Assembly (NCBI RefSeq): GCF_003628145.1
Contig: NZ_RBZV01000001.1
Coordinates: 124,001-188,000, forward strand
Length of the DNA stretch: 64,000 bases
Reading direction: 5' to 3'
Source of the DNA: Trinickia fusca
GTDB lineage: Bacteria; Pseudomonadota; Gammaproteobacteria; Burkholderiales; Burkholderiaceae
A program made the position numbers and the translations under genes. A model generated the notes under the pieces. The model ran no database searches. It had not been told where the DNA came from and saw only the letters and a list, made by a program, of their open reading frames with translations. This document shows positions 56,280 to 64,000 of the stretch, piece by piece; position 1 is the first letter of the stretch, and each line of letters starts with the position of its first letter.

Positions 56280-58082
56280 ATGTTTGCGTCAATCCGCTCG
56301 CGCGTTCTCGCAGCATGCATCGCCATCGTGGTGTGTTCGTTGGTGGTCAATGCTGCACTCAACTACTTTGTCGTCAGCTCGCACGAGAATGACTCGATCA
56401 ACAATAACTTGGTTGCGCTCGCCAATGGCCACAATGCCGGCATCGGCGAGTGGGTCGCGTCGAAGACGCTGGCGATCACGTCGCTGCAGGACGTGACGCT
56501 CGGCAGCGCCGATCCGATTCCTACGTTCAAGCAGATCATGGCGGCCGGCGGCTTCGTCAACGTCTACGCCGGTTATGCCGACAGGACGGCCAAGTTCGGC
56601 GACCCGACTGGCGTGCCGCCCACCTACGATCCGACCGGCCGCCCCTGGTACAAGCAGGCAGCCGCGGCCGGCAAGCCCGTCGTGACGGCGCCGTATGTCG
56701 ATGCGGGTTCCGGCAAGCTCGTCGTCACGTTCGCGGTGCCGATCATGCGTGACGGGAGCTTGAAGGCCGTCGTCGCGGGCGACGTCAACATGGACAGCGT
56801 GATCGCCAACGTCAAGGCCATTCACCCGACCCCGGCAAGCTTCGGCATGCTCGTGGACGGCGCCGGCGACATCGTCGCGCACCCCGATTCGAAACTCACG
56901 CTCAAGCCCGTTTCGACGCTGATGCCGAGCATGACCGCGGCGAGCATCAGCTCGCTGGCCGGCACCGACCAGCCCGTCGAGGCCGCCGTCGACAGCCGTT
57001 CGGTGCTGTTGCGCGGGGTCAGTGTGCCGGGCACGGACTGGACGGTCGTCGTCGCGCTCGACGAATCCGAAGCGAAGGCCGGCATCCGTTCGTTCCTGAC
57101 GACGTCGGCCATCGCGCTGCTGATCATCGTGGCCGTGGCTGCGGCGATCGTCTCGGCGATCACGTCCAAGGCCTTCCAGCGCCTGTCGCTCGTGCGCGAC
57201 GCGATGGATGCGATCGGCTCGGGCAACGGCGATTTGACCAAGCGCCTGCCGTCGGACGGCACCGACGAGGTCGCGCAGATCGCGCGCGCGTTCAACACAT
57301 TCGTCGACAAGCTGCGCGACGTGATGCGGCAGATTCGCGACACGAGCGAATCGGTACGCACGGCTGCCGACGAAATCGCAGCGGGCAACCTCGACCTGTC
57401 GGGCCGCACGGAATCGGCCGCGGCGAGCCTGCAGGAGACGGCTGCCTCGATGGAAGAGATCACCTCGACGGTCACGCAATCGGCGAGCTCGGCACGCCAG
57501 GCCAACGACATGGCCGCATCGGCTTCGACGGTCGCCTCGCGCGGCGGTGAAGTGGTGTCGGAAGTCGTCGATACGATGGGCACGATCGAAACCGCGTCGG
57601 GCAAGATCGGCGACATCATCGGCGTGATCGACGGCATCGCGTTCCAGACCAACATCCTCGCGCTGAACGCGGCCGTCGAAGCGGCGCGCGCGGGCGAGCA
57701 GGGCAGGGGCTTCGCCGTGGTGGCCGGCGAGGTGCGCAGCCTGGCGCAGCGCAGCGCGCAGGCGGCCAAGGAGATCAAGTCGCTGATCGAATCGACGATC
57801 GACAGCGTTTCGTCGGGTTCGAGCCAGGTCAAGCGTGCCGGCGACACGATGACCGAGATCGTCAGCAACGTGTCGAACGTCACGACGATCATGGCCGAGA
57901 TCACGAATGCGGCCGACGAGCAAACGCGTGGCATTCAAGAAGTGAACCGCGCCGTCTCGCAGCTCGACGAGATGGTTCAGCAGAACGCGGCGCTCGTCGA
58001 GGAATCGGCTGCGGCGGCTGCGGCGCTGCAGACGCAGGCCATCAACCTCGCGAGCACCGTCGCGCAGTTCAGGCTGGACTGA
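56280..58082 (+). CDS. Methyl-accepting chemotaxis protein with dCache sensor
   Basis: 600 residues. TM1 at about 8-31, a periplasmic dCache_1 domain (about 35-275, with [14 protein letters not shown] near 113 and [16 protein letters not shown]), TM2 near 280-303, HAMP, and a C-terminal cytoplasmic MCP domain with the tip [39 protein letters not shown]. The dCache motif suggests amino acids or amines as ligand. No CheR-tether pentapeptide at the C terminus. Start 56280 fits GGAAGGA. Confidence 0.95.
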   Translation: MFASIRSRVLAACIAIVVCSLVVNAALNYFVVSSHENDSINNNLVALANGHNAGIGEWVASKTLAITSLQDVTLGSADPIPTFKQIMAAGGFVNVYAGYADRTAKFGDPTGVPPTYDPTGRPWYKQAAAAGKPVVTAPYVDAGSGKLVVTFAVPIMRDGSLKAVVAGDVNMDSVIANVKAIHPTPASFGMLVDGAGDIVAHPDSKLTLKPVSTLMPSMTAASISSLAGTDQPVEAAVDSRSVLLRGVSVPGTDWTVVVALDESEAKAGIRSFLTTSAIALLIIVAVAAAIVSAITSKAFQRLSLVRDAMDAIGSGNGDLTKRLPSDGTDEVAQIARAFNTFVDKLRDVMRQIRDTSESVRTAADEIAAGNLDLSGRTESAAASLQETAASMEEITSTVTQSASSARQANDMAASASTVASRGGEVVSEVVDTMGTIETASGKIGDIIGVIDGIAFQTNILALNAAVEAARAGEQGRGFAVVAGEVRSLAQRSAQAAKEIKSLIESTIDSVSSGSSQVKRAGDTMTEIVSNVSNVTTIMAEITNAADEQTRGIQEVNRAVSQLDEMVQQNAALVEESAAAAAALQTQAINLASTVAQFRLD

Positions 58083-58136
58083 GTCGACTGACCGCGGCGC
58101 GAGGACGAAAGCGCGCCGCGACGAAATCTCGCTCCA

Positions 58137-58174
58137 CCGCCCGAGTCGTATCCTGCGACGAGGGCGGTTTTTTT
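58137..58174 (+). terminator. Intrinsic terminator after chemoreceptor
   Basis: CCGCCC / GGGCGG outer stem with an inner GTCG / CGAC pair, followed by seven T. It lies between the chemoreceptor stop and the convergent pdxY stop. Confidence 0.85.
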
Positions 58175-58182
58175 ATGCCTTT

Positions 58183-59034
58183 TTATGCCGCATCGACGAA
58201 CCAGGCGCCGAGCCATTCGCGCGGCCTGGCGATGTCGTCCTGCGCGGCGACGAGCTCCAGCTCGTAGCGGCCCGCGTCGTAGGTGGCCTTGAGCACCGCG
58301 TGCACGGCGGCCACCGTGTGCTCGAACGCCGTGCGGATGCTGTCGCCGGCCAGCCGCCGCGCGACGAACACGGCGCTCGTCAGTTCGCCGACGCCCACCG
58401 GCTGGCGCGCGAACGGGTAGCGCGGATGCTGGCTCATCCACGCTTCGTTTTCGGTGACGATGAGCAGGTTGACGCGATCGGCCGGGCTGTTGCGGTCGAG
58501 CAATTGCTTGACGAGGACCACGCTGGGCCCGCGGCGAATCACTTCGCGGCAGGCGAGCACGGCTTCGTCGACGGTCTCGATCGTGCGGCCGACGAGCTTT
58601 TGCAGCGTATCGTGCGTGGGCGACATGCCGTCGACGGCCTCGGGCATATGCCTGAGCAGGAATTCGTCGACGCCCGCGCCGGCTCCCTTGCCGATCACGG
58701 GCGTGCAGAAATGCCAGGCACGCGGATTGGTGGCCTTGACCGAACGCACGATGTCGATCACGGCCTGCACATGATCGGTCGAGCCGAGATAGCCCGAGAC
58801 GATCGCGTCGCAGCGCCGCAGCATGCCGATCGCGCCGATGCCCTCGACGAGCTCGGCCATCTGCGGCGCATCGATTGCGCTGCCGGCCCAATGGCCGTAT
58901 TGCATGTGGTTCGAGAACTGCATCGTTTCGAGCGGCCAGACGTTCACGCCGAGGCGCTGCATCGGAAACACCGCCGCACTGTTGCCCGCGTGGCCGAAGA
59001 CCACGTGTGGCTGAATGCTCAGGACGTTTTTCAT
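58183..59034 (-). CDS. pdxY: Pyridoxal kinase PdxY-like protein with altered catalytic motifs
   Basis: 283 residues, ribokinase fold, length as in PdxY. Overall similarity is clear ([37 protein letters not shown]), but key sites differ from the family: the GVGD motif that holds the catalytic Asp reads GVGE (Glu217), the CDPVMG segment reads CTPVIG (Thr111), IQSH reads IQPH, and SPNxxE reads SPTHDT. Such changes usually lower or abolish kinase activity. It may be a non-canonical paralogue; the true PdxY or PdxK may be elsewhere. Start 59034 matches the family. Confidence 0.85.
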   Translation of the reverse strand: MKNVLSIQPHVVFGHAGNSAAVFPMQRLGVNVWPLETMQFSNHMQYGHWAGSAIDAPQMAELVEGIGAIGMLRRCDAIVSGYLGSTDHVQAVIDIVRSVKATNPRAWHFCTPVIGKGAGAGVDEFLLRHMPEAVDGMSPTHDTLQKLVGRTIETVDEAVLACREVIRRGPSVVLVKQLLDRNSPADRVNLLIVTENEAWMSQHPRYPFARQPVGVGELTSAVFVARRLAGDSIRTAFEHTVAAVHAVLKATYDAGRYELELVAAQDDIARPREWLGAWFVDAA

Positions 59035-59680
59035 GATGGCTTCGCTTCGGGCGCTGCCCGCGCCCCACAAGGTCGGCGAGTGGCTCGCCGGCGGGCACGG
59101 CCCTGTGGTGCCCGACCCGAAACACGATACATGAGTTGTTGCGTCGCGTCATCGGTCAGCCGCGCGGTGGGCCACCAAGAGGCCGGGGCGGGACTGCGAC
59201 GCGGCCAGCGGCAGAGCGCGGGAATTGACGAAATGGCAACGCCCGGCTATCGCGGCTCGGCGTTTTCCCGGATGCGCTGCTACAATAAGCAGTTTGCAAC
59301 CGAGCTTACGGTTTTTGTACCGTCGGACGATGCGCGAGCGCGCGCCGCCGACGAAGTAATCGTGTTCGCAGCCCTGCCCCGCATCGACAACTAGAAACGC
59401 GCGTCGCGCACGGTCCTCGAGCCGGCTTTGAAAGGCCTTGACCTTTCAATGCGCTTTCTTCTTTGTCCCATTGCACGCCGCAGCGCCCGGACGCCAACGC
59501 TCGTCACCGGCGGCGGCCTCTCGTCCGCGAGGCAGCGCCGCAGGCTGTCCGGCCCCGATCGGGGCGCGAGAAGAAAGAAGGAGTAGCGAACGTGCCAGCA
59601 AGCGTCAACCTGACCCAATCCTCCGTGCGCCGGGCGGCGGTAGCCGCACATGCGGCGCGCGCAGGCGGGGGGCGAGGACA
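59035..59680. other. Intergenic region upstream of the hpn operon
   Basis: 646 bases without a well-supported gene. It contains an inverted repeat TTGAAAGG-N6-CCTTTCAA at 59428-59449, and a weak promoter pair TTGACG (59225) and TATCGC (59248) separated by 17 bases. A 54-codon plus frame from 59233 is open but unsupported. Confidence 0.5.
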
Positions 59681-60880
59681 ATGACGGTCACGGCGTCCAG
59701 CGTGTCCGACTGGCTGCTGATCGTGCTGTGCTGCGTGGCGACGGCCTATGTGCTGATCGCGGCGCTGGCGCTGCCTTCGGCTGCGCGGACGATGCGTGCC
59801 GCGTGCACGCGTCGCGGGGGCCAAGGGCGGTCGGCTGTCGGCGCCGTCAGCGTGCTCAAGCCGCTGTGCGGGGCCGAGCCGCGCCTGTTCGAGAATCTGG
59901 CGACGTTCTGCGAGCAAACCCATCCGCATTACCAGCTGCTGTTCGGCGTGTCCTCGCCGAACGATCCGGCCATCGGCGTCGTGCGCCGGCTCCAGGCGGC
60001 CTATCCGCAGCACGACATCGCGCTCGTCGTCGATCCGCTCGTGCACGGCCAGAATCTGAAGGTCAGCAACCTCATCAATCTCGCGTCGCACGCCAAGCAC
60101 GAGTTCATCGTGTTGGCCGACAGCGATATCGCCGTCGAGCCCAACTACCTGGAAACCGTGACCGCGCCGCTGGCCGATCCGCAGGTCGGCATCGTCACGT
60201 GCCTCTATCATGCGCGCAGCGTCGGCGGCTTCTGGACGCGAGTCGGGTCGCTGTTCATCAACGAATGGTTCGCGCCGTCGGTGCGCATCGCGCATGCGGG
60301 CGGCTCGCGTCAGTTCGGCTTCGGTGCGACGCTCGCGCTGCGGGCCGACACGCTGGCGCAAACGGGCGGCTTCGAGGCGCTCAAGGATTGCCTGGCCGAC
60401 GATTACTGGCTGGCCGAGCATACGCGTGAGCGTGGCTTGACGACGGTGCTGTCGGAAGTCGTCGTCGCGACCGACGTGATCGAGCCCGATTTCGGCTCGC
60501 TGTGGCTGCGCGAGACGCGCTGGCTGCGCACGATCCGCTCGATCAATCCGCTCGGGTTTGCGTTCCTGTTCATCACGTTTACTTCGCCGTGGCTCGTCGC
60601 GGCCGTGCTGCTCGCGTACGGCTTCGATGGCAACGGCGGGGCGCTGCGCGAAGCGGTGCTCGGCGCTTGCACGGCGCTCGGCACGCTGGCGCGCGTTGGT
60701 TTGCACGCGCGCGCGTCACTCGATGCGCGCACGTTCTGGCGCGACCTGCCGCTCGTCCCGCTGCGCGACGCCTTGCTCGCGCTGCAGTGGTTCGTGGCGG
60801 CGTTTGGCTCGCACGTCGTATGGCGCGGCGCCCGTATGCCGGTCGTCGCTCAAGTGATCGAGGGCTCCGATGGCCCCTGA
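59681..60880 (+). CDS. hpnI: Hopanoid biosynthesis glycosyltransferase HpnI
   Basis: 399 residues, GT family 21 (ceramide glucosyltransferase-like). An N-terminal membrane helix, then SVLKPLCGAEPRLFENL, the DxD-type VLADSDIAVEP, a DDYWLAEHTRERG, and a later LRETRWLRTIRSINP close to the QxxRW motif. C-terminal helices follow. HpnI is thought to add N-acetylglucosamine to bacteriohopanetetrol. Start 59681 follows GCGAGGAC. The hpnJ ATG lies 56 bases downstream of its stop. Confidence 0.93.
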   Translation: MTVTASSVSDWLLIVLCCVATAYVLIAALALPSAARTMRAACTRRGGQGRSAVGAVSVLKPLCGAEPRLFENLATFCEQTHPHYQLLFGVSSPNDPAIGVVRRLQAAYPQHDIALVVDPLVHGQNLKVSNLINLASHAKHEFIVLADSDIAVEPNYLETVTAPLADPQVGIVTCLYHARSVGGFWTRVGSLFINEWFAPSVRIAHAGGSRQFGFGATLALRADTLAQTGGFEALKDCLADDYWLAEHTRERGLTTVLSEVVVATDVIEPDFGSLWLRETRWLRTIRSINPLGFAFLFITFTSPWLVAAVLLAYGFDGNGGALREAVLGACTALGTLARVGLHARASLDARTFWRDLPLVPLRDALLALQWFVAAFGSHVVWRGARMPVVAQVIEGSDGP

Positions 60881-60935
60881 CCACTCGAATTTTTTCCAAA
60901 TCTCATCAGCATCCATGCAGGTTGCCGGAGCATTC

Positions 60936-62357
60936 ATGAAAACGCTGTTCTTGCAGGCCCCGTCGTATGACGGCTTCGATGGCGGAGCCGGTTCGCGCTA
61001 CCAAGCCAAGCGCGAAATCCGCTCGTTCTGGTATCCCACGTGGCTGGCGCAGCCCGCTGCGCTCGTGCCTGGCAGCCGTGTCATGGACGCGCCCGCCGAC
61101 GGCACGTCGGTCGAAGAGACCCTGAAGATCGCCGAGCAATACGACCTCGTGATCATCCACACGAGCACGCCGTCGTTCCCGACGGACGCCTTGTTCGCGC
61201 AAGACCTGAAGAAGCGCAAGCCGTCGGTGCTGATCGGCTTGGTCGGTGCGAAGGTGGCCGTCGATCCGCACAACTCGATCACGGCGTCCGAGGCCATCGA
61301 TTTCGTCTGCCGCGAAGAGTTCGACTTCACGTGCAAGGAAATCGCCGAAGGCAAGCCGTTCCCGGAGATCAAGGGTTTGACCTGGCGTGCGAAGGACGGC
61401 TCGATCGAGCACAACGAAGCGCGCCCGATCCTCGAGAACATGGATGAGCTGCCGTTCGTCGCGCCCATCTACAAGCGCGATCTCAAGATCGACAACTACT
61501 TCATCGGGTATCTGAACTACCCCTACGTGTCGATCTACACGGGGCGCGGCTGCAAGTCGCGCTGCACGTTCTGCCTGTGGCCGCAGACGGTCAGCGGCCA
61601 CCGCTATCGCACGCGTTCGGTCGAGAACGTGCTCGAGGAAGTGAAGTGGATTCGCGACAACATGCCGGAAGTGAAGGAGATCATGTTCGACGACGACACC
61701 TTCACGGACGACACGGCGCGCGCCGAAGACATCGCGCGCGGGATGGGCAAGCTCGGCGTGATATGGTCGTGCAACGCGAAGGCGAACGTGCCGTACGCGA
61801 CGCTCAAGGTCATGAAGGAAAACGGCCTGCGCCTGTTGCTGGTCGGCTATGAGTCGGGCGACGACCAGATCCTCGTCAACATCAAGAAGGGCGTGCGCAC
61901 GGACTTCGCGCGCCGCTTCAACGCGGACTGCAAGAAGCTCGGCATCAAGATCCACGGCACGTTCATTCTCGGCCTGCCGGGCGAGACGCCCGAGACGATC
62001 CGCAAGACGATCGAGTACGCGAAGGAAATCAATCCGCACACGATTCAGGTGTCGCTGGCCGCGCCGTATCCGGGCACCACGCTGTACAAGCAGGCCGTCG
62101 AGAACGGCTGGCTCGAGGAAAACAAGGTCATCAACCTCGTGAGCAAGGAAGGCGTGCAGCTCGCGGCGATCGGCTATCCGCATCTGTCGCGCGACGAGAT
62201 CTACCACCATCTCGAGAAGTTCTATAAGGAGTTCTACTTCCGCCCGTCGAAGATCTGGGAGATCGTGCGCGAGATGCTGACGAGCTGGGACATGATGAAA
62301 CGCCGTCTGCGCGAAGGCGTCGAGTTCTTCCGCTTCCTGCGGGCTCACGAGGCTTAA
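60936..62357 (+). CDS. hpnJ: Hopanoid radical SAM protein HpnJ
   Basis: 473 residues. An N-terminal B12-binding-like domain (about 10-150) is followed by radical SAM with GRGCKSRCTFCLWPQ: C-x3-C-x2-C binds the 4Fe-4S cluster. HpnJ is needed to contract the sugar ring and form the cyclitol ether group of bacteriohopane cyclitol ether. Start 60936 (MKTLFLQAPSYDGFDGGAGS) has CCGGAG 5 bases before the ATG and matches family starts; the frame is open to 60870. Confidence 0.95.
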   Translation: MKTLFLQAPSYDGFDGGAGSRYQAKREIRSFWYPTWLAQPAALVPGSRVMDAPADGTSVEETLKIAEQYDLVIIHTSTPSFPTDALFAQDLKKRKPSVLIGLVGAKVAVDPHNSITASEAIDFVCREEFDFTCKEIAEGKPFPEIKGLTWRAKDGSIEHNEARPILENMDELPFVAPIYKRDLKIDNYFIGYLNYPYVSIYTGRGCKSRCTFCLWPQTVSGHRYRTRSVENVLEEVKWIRDNMPEVKEIMFDDDTFTDDTARAEDIARGMGKLGVIWSCNAKANVPYATLKVMKENGLRLLLVGYESGDDQILVNIKKGVRTDFARRFNADCKKLGIKIHGTFILGLPGETPETIRKTIEYAKEINPHTIQVSLAAPYPGTTLYKQAVENGWLEENKVINLVSKEGVQLAAIGYPHLSRDEIYHHLEKFYKEFYFRPSKIWEIVREMLTSWDMMKRRLREGVEFFRFLRAHEA

Positions 62358-62361
62358 CGCC

Positions 62362-63222
62362 GTGTCGGGTTCGGCCGAGCGCGCCCTGATCGTCACGGCC
62401 GACGATTTCGGGCTCCATGAGCGCGTGAACGCGGCCGTCGAGCGCGCACATCGCGAGGGCGTGCTCACGAGCGCGAGCCTCATGGTCAGCGCGCCGGCCG
62501 CCAGCGATGCCGTCGAGCGCGCGCGCAGGCTGCCGAGCCTGCGCGTCGGTCTGCACCTCGTGCTGGCCGACGGCGCCGCGACGTCGCCCGTCGAGCGCAT
62601 CCCCGCTCTCGTCGGCCGTGACGGGCGCTTCGGCGATGCGATGGTGCGCGACGGCTTTCGCTTCTTCTTTCTTCCTCATGTGCGCGCGCAGCTCGCGCGC
62701 GAGATCCGGGCGCAGTTCGAGCAATTCGCCGCAACGGGCCTGCCGCTCGATCACGTCAATGCGCACAAGCATTTCCACGTGCATCCGACGGTGCTCTCGC
62801 TCGTGCTCGAGATCGGGCGCGAGTACGGCCTGCGCGCCGTGCGCCTGCCATTCGAGGCGCACGCGCCCTGGTGGCTCGCGCCGTGGATTGCACTGATGCG
62901 CGCGCGGCTTGCGCGCGCCGGCGTTGCCCATAACGACTACGTCGTCGGCATCGCCGACACGGGCGGCATGGATGAAGGCGTGCTGCTGGCGGCACTCGCC
63001 GAGCTGCCCGCCGGCATCGGCGAGATCTACTGTCATCCGGCCGAAAGCGGTGACGCGCCGCTGACGCCATCCATGCAGACGTATCGGCATGCCGACGAGC
63101 TCGATGCGTTGTTGTCGCCGCGCGTGCGCGCCGCATTCGATGCGGCTGGTGTGGCGCGCGGCGGGTTCGCCGACGTGTGCCGCGTCCGCGGCTTCGTCGC
63201 CGGGCAGGGGGGGGCGGCATGA
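62362..63222 (+). CDS. hpnK: Hopanoid-associated YdjC/ChbG-type deacetylase HpnK
   Basis: 286 residues, ChbG/HpnK family with the TADDFG metal motif near residue 12 and HVNAHKHFHVHPT near residue 131. HpnK removes the acetyl group of the N-acetylglucosaminyl hopanoid in the pathway. A GTG start at 62362 lies 4 bases after the hpnJ stop, and its stop overlaps the hpnL start (ATGA). Confidence 0.93.
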   Translation: MSGSAERALIVTADDFGLHERVNAAVERAHREGVLTSASLMVSAPAASDAVERARRLPSLRVGLHLVLADGAATSPVERIPALVGRDGRFGDAMVRDGFRFFFLPHVRAQLAREIRAQFEQFAATGLPLDHVNAHKHFHVHPTVLSLVLEIGREYGLRAVRLPFEAHAPWWLAPWIALMRARLARAGVAHNDYVVGIADTGGMDEGVLLAALAELPAGIGEIYCHPAESGDAPLTPSMQTYRHADELDALLSPRVRAAFDAAGVARGGFADVCRVRGFVAGQGGAA

Positions 63223-64000
63223 CGCGATGGCTCAAATGGGCTGGCTGGCCCGTTGGCATCGGCCTGCTGATTACGCTCGTGCTGCGCAACGGCGCGGGCG
63301 ACATCGCCCACATCATCGGCCAGGCCGGCTTTGCGCTGCTGTGGCTCGTGCCGTTCCATGCGCTGCCGCTGCTGCTCGACGCCCGTGCGTGGCACCTGCT
63401 GCTCGGCCGCCGCGCGCCGCTCGCGTTCCTGTGGTGGGTGGCGACCGTGCGCGAGGCCGTGGGCCGGCTGTTGCCCGTGGTCAGCGTGGGCGGCGAGCTG
63501 GTGGGCATTCGGCTTGCGCGCTGGCGCGTCCGCGATGCGAGCTGCGTGAGTGCGTCGGTGATCGTCGAAGTGCTGGTGACGATCGTCGTCCAATACGCCT
63601 TCTCGGCGCTCGGGCTCGTCCTGATTCTGCTATCCAGCGGCGGTAACAACGGCAAGGCGATTGGCCTCGCCCTGTTGCTCTCGCTGCCGCTGCCCGTGCT
63701 GATGGTGGCGCTGCTGCGGCGTGGCGGCGTGTTCCATGCGATCGAGCGGTTCGCGGCCCGCGCGCTCGGCAGCGAGCATCGGCTGTTGCAAGGCATCGAC
63801 GGCAAGCGGCTCGACGAGGAGATCGACGCGCTGATGCGGCGCACGGGCGTCGTGTTCCGTGCATTCCTCTGGCAATTGGCCGGCTACGTGCTCGGCGCGC
63901 TCGAGACGTATTGGGCGCTCGCGCTGCTGGGGCACCCCGTCTCGCTGGGCGGGGCCGTCGCGATCGAGGCGCTGACGCAGGCCGTGCGCCACGCGGCGTT
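63219..64000 (+). CDS. hpnL: Hopanoid-associated membrane protein HpnL, 3' end outside window
   Basis: 260 residues are visible before the window ends. A multi-pass membrane protein of the lysylphosphatidylglycerol synthase TM region / UPF0104 family: WLKWAGWPVGIGLLITLVLR as first helix, then ALPLLLDARAWHLLLGR, and SVGGELVGIRLARWRV, the family hallmark. The function in hopanoid handling is not established. It overlaps hpnK by 4 bases, so it is translationally coupled. Confidence 0.9.
   Translation, partial: MTRWLKWAGWPVGIGLLITLVLRNGAGDIAHIIGQAGFALLWLVPFHALPLLLDARAWHLLLGRRAPLAFLWWVATVREAVGRLLPVVSVGGELVGIRLARWRVRDASCVSASVIVEVLVTIVVQYAFSALGLVLILLSSGGNNGKAIGLALLLSLPLPVLMVALLRRGGVFHAIERFAARALGSEHRLLQGIDGKRLDEEIDALMRRTGVVFRAFLWQLAGYVLGALETYWALALLGHPVSLGGAVAIEALTQAVRHAA

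Noticed and set aside
59233-59394. 54-codon plus frame in the region before hpnI
   Set aside because: No ribosome site and no family; composition does not favour it strongly.
1-64000. tRNA, rRNA, CRISPR arrays and intact insertion sequences
   Set aside because: None could be identified by reading; short tRNA-like folds cannot be fully excluded without a search tool.

Overview
The window is a GC-rich, densely coded stretch of bacterial chromosome. Gene content points to a beta-proteobacterium of the Burkholderiaceae, most likely Burkholderia sensu lato: ETF genes with a 596-residue acyl-CoA dehydrogenase, divergent dadA/lrp, a complete hut operon of the formylglutamate type, the hopanoid genes hpnIJKL and an AHL-type LuxR regulator. 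This placement is inference from content and codon style, with no database search behind it. I found no rRNA, tRNA, intact insertion sequence or CRISPR array.

Layout. 1-6070: the 5' part of mltB, an HDAC-like deacetylase, an enoyl-CoA hydratase, a monoacylglycerol-lipase-like hydrolase and the methionine importer genes metNI (no metQ here). 6307-9886: etfB, etfA and an acyl-CoA dehydrogenase that would pass electrons to ETF. 10028-13071: dadA, its divergent Lrp-type regulator, and an EamA exporter with a very His-rich tail. 13120-17714: a minus-strand beta-oxidation operon (trifunctional FadB/J-like protein and two acyl-CoA dehydrogenases). 17880-21002: a large divergent class A penicillin-binding protein. 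21003-30664: mixed accessory genes: LuxR solo, MFS transporter with a coupled 56-residue membrane protein, orphan LivF-like ATPase, LysR regulator, hydrolase, Sfp-type phosphopantetheinyl transferase, diguanylate cyclase, and a small ORF.

31163-39369 is a complete histidine utilisation operon, hutH-hutC-hutU-hutD-hutI-hutF-hutG, giving histidine to glutamate plus formate, with HutC-type palindromes upstream. 39473-42486 looks less GC-rich and accessory: an orphan HigA-type antitoxin, an unknown gene, a dicarboxylate-type symporter and its GntR regulator. 42846-50738 holds a GNAT acetyltransferase, cysS, LysR/aminotransferase, a DUF3857-transglutaminase protein, a small conserved-looking protein and an AraC regulator.

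The most unusual non-coding element is in the cysS leader (45012-45195, minus strand). It has a promoter, an apparently leaderless 28-codon ORF with three consecutive Cys codons, a possible antiterminator, and a GNRA-loop terminator just before cysS. This is the layout of a ribosome-mediated, cysteine-sensing attenuator.

51048-53029 is a low-GC two-gene cassette (ABC-type ATPase plus HNH nuclease, overlapping ATGA) that resembles the Septu (PtuAB) anti-phage system. It sits beside the C-terminal remnant of a glutathione S-transferase gene. The rest holds an amino-acid oxidoreductase, a LivK-like binding protein, a dCache chemoreceptor, a pdxY with altered catalytic motifs, and hpnI-hpnJ-hpnK-hpnL, which runs off the right edge.
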